Shown here: positions 26,873 to 35,223 of the stretch, piece by piece
How positions within the stretch are numbered: the stretch's first letter is position 1
Layout of the letters: every line of letters starts with the position of its first letter
DNA from: Proteus columbae
Lineage (GTDB): Bacteria; Pseudomonadota; Gammaproteobacteria; Enterobacterales; Enterobacteriaceae
Direction: 5' to 3'
NCBI RefSeq assembly: GCF_002777965.1
Contig: NZ_NGVR01000028.1
Coordinates: forward strand, 62,001-126,000
Length of the DNA stretch: 64,000 nt
Notes under the pieces: model-generated
The model's database searches: none
What the model was told of the DNA's origin: nothing
The model's input: the letters and a program-made list of their open reading frames with translations, nothing else
Translations under genes and position numbers: made by a program

Positions 26873-27049
26873 ATGGCTATGTATAAGTCTACCCAAACTC
26901 ACCCTAAATTCCTATGGCGTTTTTTCTCATGCCAGCAATCTAAATACTTTTCTGTTGAAGCGAATAACGAACAGGAAGCCCGTTCACTACTTCCAGATTC
27001 CCCTTGCCTTTTCTCTGCTCGTATTCGTCAGGGGGTAAATCGTGCGTAA
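26873..27049 (+). CDS. Icd-like host division inhibitor family protein
   Basis: 58 aa: PKFLWRFFSCQQ, then FSVEANNEQEARSLLP and FSARIRQG, the pattern of the Icd-like family found in P1, P4-like satellites and many prophages. In P1 Icd is linked to inhibition of host division; activity here is only inferred. Start ATG with GAGGTAACACT ribosome-binding region. Confidence 0.8.
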   Translation: MAMYKSTQTHPKFLWRFFSCQQSKYFSVEANNEQEARSLLPDSPCLFSARIRQGVNRA

Positions 27050-27212
27050 TCCCCAAGTTAATGAGTTTTATACTCATAAAAATGGTGAAACCATCAAAGT
27101 ATTATCAGTTAGGTTTAATCGAGTAACGTTTATTCGTGATGGTTTTAATAGCCCAGTAATTATGTCTCTTAGCCAATTTAGTAAAGAATACACCTATGTT
27201 GGGAGGGCTTAA
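27042..27212 (+). CDS. DUF4222-family small protein
   Basis: 56 aa starting at GTG 27042, overlapping the Icd-like stop by 8 bases. Sequence VRNPQVNEFYTHKNGETI, then KVLSVRFNRVTFIRD, a small all-beta protein, and SLSQFSKEYTYVGR at the end, typical of DUF4222 proteins that follow Icd-like genes. Function unknown. The next gene starts 2 bases after its stop. Confidence 0.7.
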   Translation: MRNPQVNEFYTHKNGETIKVLSVRFNRVTFIRDGFNSPVIMSLSQFSKEYTYVGRA

Positions 27213-27214
27213 TT

Positions 27215-27433
27215 ATGGAGTCTAAAGTATTAAACAAAACGGTTTATGAGTTATTAACCCATGCCATCTCAACGGGTGATTTAGTTAATTTAATTAAAGA
27301 AATTGCATGTAATGGCGATCCTGAGTTAGTTCGATTTATTCCCATGCTATCTATTATCGCTTCTGAGCATTGCGGGCAATTAATTACAGATCTTAATTTG
27401 ATAGAAATTAATTCTAACAATGAGGGAGCTTAG
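27215..27433 (+). CDS. Small hypothetical island protein
   Basis: 72 aa, acidic, helical, no recognised domain (TVYELLTHAISTGDLVNLIK). Part of a tightly spaced rightward operon with GGGAGG just upstream, leading to the replication gene. Confidence 0.65.
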   Translation: MESKVLNKTVYELLTHAISTGDLVNLIKEIACNGDPELVRFIPMLSIIASEHCGQLITDLNLIEINSNNEGA

Positions 27434-27435
27434 GC

Positions 27436-27741
27436 ATGGCTGATATCTATGATGTTGTTATCCGTCACGATTTAAATCGAATGACGACTCAAGAGTTAAA
27501 GAATGTTATTCGTGACTCAGAAGATGCTTGTGCCGGTTTAGCGTTAGGTATGAGAACGGTAGGTCAATTAGCGGCTCATTCCTTAAATAGTGATGAATAC
27601 ACAGACAAGAATGCGAGAGATCATCTCAATGGTATGAGTGATTTATTGATTTATTTACCAAGAATAATTAACGCAATACAGCAAAATCTATTGACGGCTC
27701 AATACGAAATTCAGCGTAGAGAGGTAAAACATGATCAGTAA
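27436..27741 (+). CDS. Small hypothetical island protein
   Basis: 101 aa, helical, no recognised domain. Starts 2 bases after the previous stop and overlaps the next gene by 11 bases. The segment MTTQELKNVIRDSEDACAG and a conserved-looking C-terminal helix resemble small ORFs upstream of satellite primase genes; function unknown. Confidence 0.65.
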   Translation: MADIYDVVIRHDLNRMTTQELKNVIRDSEDACAGLALGMRTVGQLAAHSLNSDEYTDKNARDHLNGMSDLLIYLPRIINAIQQNLLTAQYEIQRREVKHDQ

Positions 27742-28090
27742 ATTACAATTTAACCAATTAGCTGAGCAAGTTCGCCAGTATGAATCACGCTTAGTTGAGT
27801 TAGAACAAGTAATTGCTGTTATGCAGCGTAAACATTCTATACCTGAGGGCATGAGTCCATTAACCACATTAGCGTCTGAAATGGGTTTATCCACCAGCAA
27901 AGCGGAATTATTAGCTAAAAATTGTGGTGTGCTGGTGGTTCGTCAGGGTAGTCAATTGATTGTTAATGAGTCAAAGTTTAAAGAAGCTGCGACAATCATT
28001 ATTAAAGGTGCAAAAAGAAAGGTAGGTAGCAAATATTGGTTTCACCCGTTGATCGGTAAATTCATTATGGCTGGTGGGGTGAAAAAATGA
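27731..28090 (+). CDS. Hypothetical protein, coiled-coil N-terminus
   Basis: 119 aa. Residues 1-35 form a predicted coiled coil (LAEQVRQYESRLVELEQVIAVM), followed by a possible HTH (LTTLASEMGLSTSKAELLAK) and a basic segment (IIIKGAKRKVGSKYW). It overlaps the helicase gene by 4 bases (ATGA). A DNA-binding replication accessory role is plausible but unproven. Confidence 0.65.
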   Translation: MISKLQFNQLAEQVRQYESRLVELEQVIAVMQRKHSIPEGMSPLTTLASEMGLSTSKAELLAKNCGVLVVRQGSQLIVNESKFKEAATIIIKGAKRKVGSKYWFHPLIGKFIMAGGVKK

Positions 28091-29760
28091 GTATAGCAGG
28101 ACATAAAAAATTACCAGAGTGGTCTGACTCTTTATTCGCTACAGTTTATTTGTGGGTAAAAAGAGGAACACCACCTCAAAAGGCAGATACTGACGCATCC
28201 ATTTTACGTTACCCGCAAGATCATCGTTTAAATGCGCTGGCCATTCGTATGCGCTCATTGGTTATGGAGGGGGAAATTACTCCTGATTGGTTTATTGAAC
28301 AAGGATACCATTCTTCAAAGGAGCCTGATAAAGCCGAAAGTAAACGTAAATCTTTAGTTTTAGAATTTATAGACGAAAGTGAATTACGGCAGGTTTTATC
28401 TGATGTTGCTAGGGCTGATTATTTGTGGCCTCGTGACTATGAGAAAACAGCAGATGTGATTGCTATTAACCGGTTAGGTGATGGAACACGTATTACTGCT
28501 GAGGATGTTGATATGTTGGATGAAGTCAACAAAACCTATACGCATGTTTATGCTTTTGGCGATCACCATGTTGTTAGTATGCGTCCTAATCCAGTTACTG
28601 GGGAAACACATTGCTTTCAAACATTGAACTCATTCAGAAATAATTTTCTTGATCAAGGTAGGGTTGTTGGTCGTCGATTGGGTGAAGCATGGTTAAATTG
28701 GCCTGGTCATTCAAAGCAATTAGGAGGTGTCGGCTTTTATCCAAATCCTGAAAATTGCCCTAAAGAAGTTTATAACCTGTACACAGGATTAAGTATTGAA
28801 CCTGTAGCGGGTGATGTTATTCCCTACCTTGAGCATTTAGAAAAGGTAATTTGCGCGGGCGACAATGAAACTTATCAATATCTTGTTGGTTGGCTAGCTC
28901 ATTTATTTCAGAAGCCCGAAGAAAAACCCTCTGTTGCCATTGTGATGAAATCCATAGAGGGTACAGGTAAGGGGTCTATGGTTCGTCCATTGTTAGAGAT
29001 ATTAGGCATGTATGCTATTCAAGTGAATGGTTCTGGTCAAATAGCCGGACGTTTTAATAGCACCATAGCAAATAAGCTATTTGTATTTGTGGATGAAGCT
29101 GATTTAACTGATGGGCGTACAGCAGAAAAGTTAAAGGCAATTATTAGCGAGGACACGGTTAACTTAGAGCGAAAAGGTAAAGATCCCGAAATCATGCCGA
29201 ACTATGCCCGTTTTATTTTTGCAAGTAACCGTGACAGGGTGATTAATGCGGGGTTACGGGAAAGGCGTTACCTTGTGTTAGAACCAGATGTGATTTATGC
29301 ACAAAACAAAGGTTATTTTGACCGTTTACATCAATGGATAAATGATAACGGCGCACAAAAGTTATTGGCGTGGTTATTGTCGTATGACCTAACACACTTT
29401 GATCCAAGACGTGCGCCAGTTACTGCTGCATTAGTTGAAGAGAAGTTAGCCAGTATGCCACCTGTCTATCAATTTTTTTATAGTGAACTATGGAGCCAAC
29501 AACCGTTTAAATCTCAAACTCGAATTTACACTACGGAGCTAGTGGACTCTTTTATGCTTTGGAGTGAAGCCAATGGCGAAAATATTAAACCTCCTGCCGC
29601 ACGTTCTACGGTTGGTCGTATCATGAGGACATTGGGAATCCAAGTAGCAGGGCGTTCAGATAGAGGTAATGGGCGTTATTATGACCTCCCTGCTATTGAC
29701 GAAATAAAATCTTCGTTTGCAGCAATATTAGGGGAAAAGACTGAAAAACTTTTCTCATAA
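28087..29760 (+). CDS. Replication protein with SF3-type helicase domain (DUF5906)
   Basis: 557 aa. Helicase core at about residues 285-430: Walker A SIEGTGKGSMVRPL, Walker B KLFVFVDEADLTDG and motif C-like RFIFASNRDRVI, as in P4-alpha/D5-like satellite replication proteins. The C-terminal 120 residues look like a winged-helix origin-binding domain (ARSTVGRIMRTLGIQVAGR). I see no zinc finger or TOPRIM primase domain, so priming may rely on the N-terminal region or the host. The repeats just downstream are the likely target. Confidence 0.85.
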   Translation: MSIAGHKKLPEWSDSLFATVYLWVKRGTPPQKADTDASILRYPQDHRLNALAIRMRSLVMEGEITPDWFIEQGYHSSKEPDKAESKRKSLVLEFIDESELRQVLSDVARADYLWPRDYEKTADVIAINRLGDGTRITAEDVDMLDEVNKTYTHVYAFGDHHVVSMRPNPVTGETHCFQTLNSFRNNFLDQGRVVGRRLGEAWLNWPGHSKQLGGVGFYPNPENCPKEVYNLYTGLSIEPVAGDVIPYLEHLEKVICAGDNETYQYLVGWLAHLFQKPEEKPSVAIVMKSIEGTGKGSMVRPLLEILGMYAIQVNGSGQIAGRFNSTIANKLFVFVDEADLTDGRTAEKLKAIISEDTVNLERKGKDPEIMPNYARFIFASNRDRVINAGLRERRYLVLEPDVIYAQNKGYFDRLHQWINDNGAQKLLAWLLSYDLTHFDPRRAPVTAALVEEKLASMPPVYQFFYSELWSQQPFKSQTRIYTTELVDSFMLWSEANGENIKPPAARSTVGRIMRTLGIQVAGRSDRGNGRYYDLPAIDEIKSSFAAILGEKTEKLFS

Positions 29761-29779
29761 CACATGCACGAGAGATTTG

Positions 29780-29990
29780 CTGTACCACCTAACCCAATAT
29801 CAAGGATGTTCAGATAAACAAAGGCTTTAAGGGTGGTATAGCAAAAGGTACAGATAAAATTATACCTATACCACCTATGCCAAAAATCGGTACAGGTGGT
29901 TTAGGTTAAAAAATAATCAAGCCATATTAAAAGCCATCATAATTATTTGTTTTAAAATGAATTTTAACTAAGTGGTACAGGTGGTTTAGC
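29780..29990. other. Iteron cluster: putative replication origin
   Basis: Five related motifs in both orientations around GGTACAGGTGGTTTAG: TGTACCACCTAA (29781-29792), GGGTGGTATAGC (29831-29842), CCTATACCACCTAT (29865-29878), GGTACAGGTGGTTTAG (29889-29904) and an identical copy at 29974-29989. They lie in an AT-rich gap directly after the helicase gene, where PICI and P4-like origins are found. Confidence 0.8.
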
Positions 29991-30055
29991 AAAAACCATG
30001 ATTTTACTAGAAAGCGTTATTTAGACTAAATGATAGACAGTATAGGATTGATAAT

Positions 30056-30310
30056 ATGAATGATATGACAACGTTACGTAATGAATATTTAGATGATCGT
30101 CAGATTGATGATTTAGAAACTATGTCCCTTGAGGAATACAAATATCATGTGACAATGGATCATTTTTTGTTTGTTGAAGGGCATGGCATTTTAGTTGATG
30201 ACTTCACAGGTCGTCGTTTTGCAGCAAGTAAGGAGCAATTGGATATACTCATTGCTTATTTACAGGAAGAGCGAGAAAAAATGCCAAAGCATGATAAACG
30301 CTATCTTTAA
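30056..30310 (+). CDS. Small hypothetical protein between origin and head genes
   Basis: 84 aa, acidic, no recognised domain (MTTLRNEYLDDRQIDDLETM; C-terminal helix LDILIAYLQEEREKMPK). It stands between the replication and morphogenesis modules, a place where satellites often hold regulators of helper interference or capsid expression; no evidence beyond position. Confidence 0.6.
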   Translation: MNDMTTLRNEYLDDRQIDDLETMSLEEYKYHVTMDHFLFVEGHGILVDDFTGRRFAASKEQLDILIAYLQEEREKMPKHDKRYL

Positions 30311-30406
30311 AAGTAAAGTTATGTAAATTAATATTACTCATGTTTTTGTATGTTTACTGTGTAATAACTTAGGTGTTTTCTTTAAGTTTTTCAGATATAT
30401 ATTAAG

Positions 30407-30512
30407 AAGTGGCACTCAGACGTGAGCCGCCACTTGACCGTTTAATCCTTGCTCATCAGACAGGTATCTCCAGTTAAACGGTCTCCCCTATTTCCGAGCT
30501 GGTTTCACGTCT
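30407..30512 (+). promoter_or_regulatory. Structured leader of the capsid operon
   Basis: Three inverted repeats in 106 bases: AAGTGGC/GCCACTT (30407-30413, 30429-30435) with an inner CTCA-GACG-TGAG hairpin; GACCGTTTAA/TTAAACGGTC (30436-30445, 30474-30483); and AGACGTGA/TCACGTCT (30418-30425, 30505-30512), whose left arm lies in the loop of the first stem, so a pseudoknot or alternative fold is possible. It ends 30 bases before the capsid ATG. Confidence 0.65.
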
Positions 30513-30542
30513 TAACATTTTATTGTTTACGGAAACCACTTC

Positions 30543-31697
30543 ATGAAAAAACTACTCGAATTACGCCAACAAAAGGCAACTCTCACCGAGCAAATGCGCT
30601 CACTGCTCACTAAAGCAGAAACAGAAAAACGCTCACTCACCGAAGATGAAGCGAAAAACTTTGATGAATTGCGTAGTCAGTCGGAATCTCTGAATACTGA
30701 AATTGCCCGTTATGAAGCGATTGCAGAGGAAGAACGCAGTCATGCAGGTAAGCATGTATTAGGTGATAAAGCCGTCAGTAATGATGAATTACGTCATTAT
30801 ATCCTGACAGGGGAAACCCGTACTTTATCGACAGGGGTTCCGGCTGACGGTGGCTATACCGTTATTCCTGAACTGAATAAACAAATTATGCAGCAATTAA
30901 CCAATGATTCGGTGATGCGTAAAATTTGTACCATCAAAACGACTCACAGCAACGAATATAAACAATTGGTTTCTGTGGGTGGAGCAAAGGTCAATCACGG
31001 TGAAGAGGGGCAAGCCCGCACCGAGACTGGTACACCAAAGTTAGAAGAAGTCAGTATCAAATTATTCCCTATCTACGCCTATCCCAAAACCACGCAAGAA
31101 ATTATTGATTTTAGTGATGTGGATATTCTTAGCTGGTTAACCACTGAAATTGGCGACACGTTTGTTGATACCGAAGAAACCGATCTTGTCACGGGTGATG
31201 GTACGAAAAAAGCAAAAGGTTTCTTGGCTTATCCTCGTGAAGCCAAAGCCGATAAAGTGCGCACGTTTGGTACATTAGAAAAACTTGACGTTGCCAGCAT
31301 TGAAGCCGATAGCCTGATTGACCTGAAATTTAAATTGCGTGCGAAATATCGCAAAAATGCCGTTTGGGTGATGAACTCCAATACTGCTGCTAAAGTACAG
31401 AAGCTGAAAAATGGCAATGGGGATTATATCTGGCGTGACCGTTTACAGTCTGGCGATCCTGATACCTTATTAGGCTTACCGGTTCATTATCTCGAAAACA
31501 TGGCTGATGATGTGATTGCATTAGGTGACTTTAAACGCGGTTACTTCATTGTGGATCATGAAACGGGTACACGTACTCGTCCTGACAACATTACTGAACC
31601 CGGCTTTATCAAAGTTCACACCGATAAATATTTAGGCGGTGGGCTGGTGGATTCTAACGCCATTAAAGTGTTGGAAGTTAAAGTCGCGGGTAAATAA
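30543..31697 (+). CDS. HK97-family major capsid protein
   Basis: 384 aa. The N-terminal helical scaffold-like region (about residues 1-75, coiled coil LRQQKATLTEQMRSLLTK) would be removed by the protease; the mature part begins near TRTLSTGVPADGGYTVIPEL and keeps the HK97 fold (AYPKTTQEIIDFSDVDILSWL, the E-loop and P-domain regions). Full length. It is the first gene of the head operon and is directly followed by the protease, an order opposite to HK97 itself. Confidence 0.92.
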   Translation: MKKLLELRQQKATLTEQMRSLLTKAETEKRSLTEDEAKNFDELRSQSESLNTEIARYEAIAEEERSHAGKHVLGDKAVSNDELRHYILTGETRTLSTGVPADGGYTVIPELNKQIMQQLTNDSVMRKICTIKTTHSNEYKQLVSVGGAKVNHGEEGQARTETGTPKLEEVSIKLFPIYAYPKTTQEIIDFSDVDILSWLTTEIGDTFVDTEETDLVTGDGTKKAKGFLAYPREAKADKVRTFGTLEKLDVASIEADSLIDLKFKLRAKYRKNAVWVMNSNTAAKVQKLKNGNGDYIWRDRLQSGDPDTLLGLPVHYLENMADDVIALGDFKRGYFIVDHETGTRTRPDNITEPGFIKVHTDKYLGGGLVDSNAIKVLEVKVAGK

Positions 31698-31750
31698 CTC
31701 AAGGGGCGTTCCTGTGATCTCAGGAGCGCTCTTTTTGTCAGGAATACACT

Positions 31751-32305
31751 ATGAAAAAGACCGAGTTAGAAATTCGTACCGCAACACTATCAGCCAGTGA
31801 TAAAAAACTTATCGGTTATGTGATTAAGTGGGGCTCGCGCTCTCATGTACTTTGGGATGAATTTGTCGAACAATTTGCCCAAAATGCATTTAGTAACAGC
31901 TTATCAAAGGGGAATGATGTCAGGGCGTTATACGAACATGATTACACTAACTTATTGGGGCGCACGACTTCTGGCACATTACAACTTACCGAAGATGAAA
32001 CAGGGTTACGTTTTGAACTCACTCCGCCTGATACGCAACTAGGGCGTGATGTTCTCACCTTGGTTGAACGAGGTGATATTGACGGTATGAGTTTTGGTTT
32101 CCGAGCGATTAAAGATCAGTGGGATATTGGTCAAGAGCCGTATGTCAGAACCGTATTAGAAGCTGAACTCCATGAAATCACCATCACCAGTTTACCTGCT
32201 TATCCTGATAGTGGCGTAGAAATTGCCAAACGCTCCTTAACACTCAGTAAACCGCAAGCGGTAAAAGATTTTGACCGCTGGTTACAATTGGTTGAGGTGG
32301 AATAA
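31751..32305 (+). CDS. HK97-family prohead protease
   Basis: Herpes-type (S78) serine protease that matures the capsid. 184 aa with YEHDYTNLLGRTTSGTL (about residues 59-75), DIDGMSFGFR and the catalytic-site segment LHEITITSLPAYPDSG (about 139-154). Its stop shares a base with the portal ATG. Confidence 0.9.
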   Translation: MKKTELEIRTATLSASDKKLIGYVIKWGSRSHVLWDEFVEQFAQNAFSNSLSKGNDVRALYEHDYTNLLGRTTSGTLQLTEDETGLRFELTPPDTQLGRDVLTLVERGDIDGMSFGFRAIKDQWDIGQEPYVRTVLEAELHEITITSLPAYPDSGVEIAKRSLTLSKPQAVKDFDRWLQLVEVE

Positions 32306-33525
32306 TGTGGCCATTCAAACGTAAAGCCTCCGAATCCCGCAGTCTAAGTATTGATGAGTTTCTTTCTCTGGCAGGGATATCGAACACAAACGCAGGGGAA
32401 CACGTTAGCTCATCAACAGCGGAGGGCTTACCTGCCGTGATGAATGCGGTGACGGTCATTAGTGAAGCTATTGCCTCCATGCCCTGTTTTCTGTATCGGG
32501 TACACAATGATAAAGGGCGAGAATCAAGAGAGTGGTTAAGTGATCACCCTGTTGATTATCTTCTCAATGAAAACCCGAATGACTGCCAGACCGCTTTTCA
32601 ATTTAAGCGCACGTTAATGCGTCATTGTTTGCTCAATGGTAACGCCTATGCGGTGATTACGTGGGGTAAAGATGGACAGCCTAAATCAATACATCCTTAT
32701 CCCCCTAGTGCGGTAGTGATTAATCGACTTGGGGATCATCGATACAGTTATACCGTGACTGAACCGTATAGCGGTAAGGTGAAAACCTATCTACAAGAAG
32801 AAATCTTGCATTTACGTTATGCGACTGATGACGGTTTTTTAGGACGCTCACCCGTCACGATTTGCCGTGAAACATTGGGCTTAGGATTAGCTCAACAACG
32901 ACACGGCGCGAGTATCATGAAAGACGGCATGATGGCATCTGGCATTATTAAATCGGGTGAATGGCTCGATAGCCTCAAAGGAACTAAGGCATTAGAAGCC
33001 CTAGAACGCTACAAAGGGGCACGTAATGCAGGGAAAACCCCCATTCTTGAGGGGGGCATGGAATATGAACAATTAGGCATGAGTAACCAAGATGCGGAGT
33101 GGTTAGCCTCAAGGCGTTTTACCATTGAAGATATTGCCCGTATGTTCAACATTAGCCCCATCTTTTTACAAGAGTATTCCAACAGTACTTACAGCAACTT
33201 TAGTGAGGCAAGTCGCGCCTTACTCACAATTACTATGCGTCCGTGGTTAGCCAACTTTGAGCAACAAATTAAATCAGCGTTGTTACTGACCTCACCTACA
33301 CCGAATATTCGCTATCAAGTGGAATTTGATACGGCAGATTTACTCCGCGCTAATCCTACGGAGCGTTTCCGCAGTTATGAAACCGCGATTAAGTCGGGAG
33401 TCATGTGTCCGAACGAAGCCCGTGAGCGTGAGGGATTGCCTCCTCGTGAAGGCGGTGATGAGTTTAGTCAGGCATGGAAACAGACCGTTGAAGTTAAAAA
33501 AGAGTCTGACAAGGTGGATGAATGA
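32305..33525 (+). CDS. Phage portal protein (HK97 family)
   Basis: Forms the dodecameric vertex through which DNA enters. 406 aa with family landmarks HSLWR-like LMRHCLLNGNAYAVI (about residues 103-117), SIMKDGMMASGIIK, and ARMFNISPIFLQEYSNSTYS (about 270-290). C-terminal charged tail. Overlaps the adaptor gene by 4 bases. Confidence 0.92.
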   Translation: MWPFKRKASESRSLSIDEFLSLAGISNTNAGEHVSSSTAEGLPAVMNAVTVISEAIASMPCFLYRVHNDKGRESREWLSDHPVDYLLNENPNDCQTAFQFKRTLMRHCLLNGNAYAVITWGKDGQPKSIHPYPPSAVVINRLGDHRYSYTVTEPYSGKVKTYLQEEILHLRYATDDGFLGRSPVTICRETLGLGLAQQRHGASIMKDGMMASGIIKSGEWLDSLKGTKALEALERYKGARNAGKTPILEGGMEYEQLGMSNQDAEWLASRRFTIEDIARMFNISPIFLQEYSNSTYSNFSEASRALLTITMRPWLANFEQQIKSALLLTSPTPNIRYQVEFDTADLLRANPTERFRSYETAIKSGVMCPNEAREREGLPPREGGDEFSQAWKQTVEVKKESDKVDE

Positions 33526-33860
33526 AAGCAGGACGCCTAAGACATCATATTACAATTCAAAAAGCAGAAAAAAAGCGAACTCCATCAGGATCAGTTGTTA
33601 CTGAATGGGTAAATATTGCTGCTGTTGCTGCAGAGGTAAAGGCTATTAGTGGTCGTGAATTAATGGCTTCAGGGATGATAATGAGTGAAGCAACTATACG
33701 TATTTGGTTACGTTACCGTGCGGATATCACCACCTCTCATCGTGTCGTTTATCACAAGCTAAATACGGTTGGCGATAAATTCGGCATTGTGGCGGTTATT
33801 CCTGATACAAAAAATAGCCTGTTAGAGTTGCTTTGTAAGGGAGGCGTATTTAATGACTAA
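33522..33860 (+). CDS. Phage head closure / head-tail adaptor
   Basis: 112 aa: MKAGRLRHHITIQKAEKKRT at the start and ISGRELMASGMIMSEATIRI in the middle are the head-tail joining (SPP1 gp16-like) family pattern. It would sit below the portal and connector, forming the tail-docking surface. Because the island has no tail genes, this is the likely contact for helper tails. Confidence 0.87.
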   Translation: MKAGRLRHHITIQKAEKKRTPSGSVVTEWVNIAAVAAEVKAISGRELMASGMIMSEATIRIWLRYRADITTSHRVVYHKLNTVGDKFGIVAVIPDTKNSLLELLCKGGVFND

Positions 33861-34149
33861 GCCCGAAATCACGTTAGATGAAGTGAAGTTGCATTGCCGT
33901 ATTGATGATGATTATGACGATGCCATATTAGCTATCTATATTGATGCCGCATTAGAAGTTTGCCAACAACATATCGGTAAACGATTTGATGATGGATTGT
34001 CGTTCACTCCTGCGATCAAGGTGGGCTGTTTAATGTATATCAGTTTGCTTTATGAGAACCGAGAGATGGTAGGCAGTGATGGATTAAAAGAAGTTCCGCT
34101 GACTATTCATTCTCTGTGGTCAACCTATCGAGATGTGGGAGTGTACTAG
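33853..34149 (+). CDS. Head-tail connector (gp6-like)
   Basis: 98 aa, all-helical: LDEVKLHCRIDDDYDDAILA and YIDAALEVCQQHIGKRF are the signature of gp6/gp15-type connector proteins that bind the portal. Overlaps the adaptor by 8 bases. Confidence 0.88.
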   Translation: MTKPEITLDEVKLHCRIDDDYDDAILAIYIDAALEVCQQHIGKRFDDGLSFTPAIKVGCLMYISLLYENREMVGSDGLKEVPLTIHSLWSTYRDVGVY

Positions 34150-34596
34150 ATGCCATGGCAACCCCTAAAGCGTTGTAGTTATCAAGGCTGTAATAAGCGG
34201 GTGAAGTCTGGACGGTGTGAAGAACATAAACAAGAAGCCAGACGACAACAGGATAGCCAGCGAGGAACACGAACCGAACGAGGTTATAGCAATCAGTGGG
34301 GTAAGTACCGCTTACAGTATCTTAAGTTAAATCCGTTATGTGTGCATTGCCTCAATGAAGGGATATACACCCCTGCAACCATTGTTGACCACATTATCCC
34401 TATTAACGGTGATAGTGATGTGTTGTTTTGGGTGGATTTTAACCATCAAGCGTTATGTCACAGTTGTCATAACACCAAAACCTTTAAGCATGATCCACTC
34501 ACTAAGCAAAAGCGTAAAAATGGGGAGTATCGAGAGTTAGAAGCAAAAGCAACACGGCATAATGATTGGCGAGATGAGTATAACCGTAATGCGTGA
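34150..34596 (+). CDS. HNH endonuclease (packaging-associated)
   Basis: 148 aa. N-terminal Cys cluster (CSYQGCNKRVKSGRCEEH) and HNH core: CVHCLNEG zinc knuckle, IVDHIIPINGD (catalytic His), then ALCHSCHNTKT (about residues 112-123). HNH proteins of this type act with TerS/TerL in cleavage at cos in HK97-like phages. Starts directly after the connector. Confidence 0.9.
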   Translation: MPWQPLKRCSYQGCNKRVKSGRCEEHKQEARRQQDSQRGTRTERGYSNQWGKYRLQYLKLNPLCVHCLNEGIYTPATIVDHIIPINGDSDVLFWVDFNHQALCHSCHNTKTFKHDPLTKQKRKNGEYRELEAKATRHNDWRDEYNRNA

Positions 34597-34741
34597 AAAT
34601 GAAATAAATCAGTTGGTTAAAGGACTCTTAAAGCACAGTGAGCCGTATAGGCAACGACAATTAAAAACGCCTACAAAGCCCATTGCAGCACGCAATATTC
34701 AACGTGATAGGGAGCTAATGGAATGTTTCAGAAATCGTTAG
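34589..34741 (+). CDS. Small basic ORF between HNH and terS
   Basis: 50 aa (MRENEINQLVKGLLKHSEPY...), overlapping the HNH stop by 8 bases. Basic, helical, no recognised domain. Too short for confidence, but the tight overlap matches the operon style. Its end runs into the candidate cos region. Confidence 0.45.
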   Translation: MRENEINQLVKGLLKHSEPYRQRQLKTPTKPIAARNIQRDRELMECFRNR

Positions 34742-34869
34742 AGAAGCATATAGAAAGGGTAGGGGTATCAAAAATGACAAACGCCCTCGTCTCAGGAACC
34801 GCCCCCCTCCTCGAATTTTTACGCACGGTAATTTTTTTGAAAATAATTTACTAGGAAATAGAAATAGTT
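34742..34869 (+). other. Candidate cos/packaging region
   Basis: Between HNH and terS, the place of cos in HK97-like phages. It contains a G+C-rich island (ACCGCCCCCCTCCTCG, 34798-34813) in otherwise AT-rich DNA, a T-rich bend, and an ACGCACGGTAA segment. A 43-codon frame (34723-34854) crosses it and is probably not a gene. The exact nicking positions cannot be given. Confidence 0.5.
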
Positions 34870-35223
34870 ATGGCAAGAGCACCTAAACCCCCCGTTTATC
34901 TTAATGAGATAGCGACGAAAGAGTGGAAAACAAAAGCTAAAATATTGGCAGAACGTGAAGATCTGACGTTAGCCGATTGGAACAATTTAGAATTGTATTG
35001 CGTCAATTATGCGATGTACCGTAAAGCGGTTGAAGACTTAGATAATCGAGGGTTTAGCATTATCAATAGTCAAGGCAGTGAGAGCCGTAATCCCTCATTG
35101 AGTGCCAAGGCTGATGCTGAAAAAATCATGATTAAAATGTCTTCCTTACTGGGGTTCGATCCCGTTTCTCGTCGTAAAAATCCAATTGACACCGAGGAAG
35201 AGGACGAATTAGATCGCCTATGA
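34870..35223 (+). CDS. terS: Terminase small subunit (P27 family)
   Basis: 117 aa: KPPVYLNEIATKEWKTKAKI, then LADWNNLELYCVNYAMYRKA and a C-terminal FDPVSRRKNPI, typical of P27-type TerS. It recognises the packaging site and so decides that island DNA enters island heads. Overlaps terL by 4 bases. Confidence 0.9.
   Translation: MARAPKPPVYLNEIATKEWKTKAKILAEREDLTLADWNNLELYCVNYAMYRKAVEDLDNRGFSIINSQGSESRNPSLSAKADAEKIMIKMSSLLGFDPVSRRKNPIDTEEEDELDRL

Noticed and set aside
34723-34854. 43-aa frame between HNH and terS
   Set aside because: It passes through the candidate cos region, has no ribosome-binding site and no recognised features; listed only within the cos entry.
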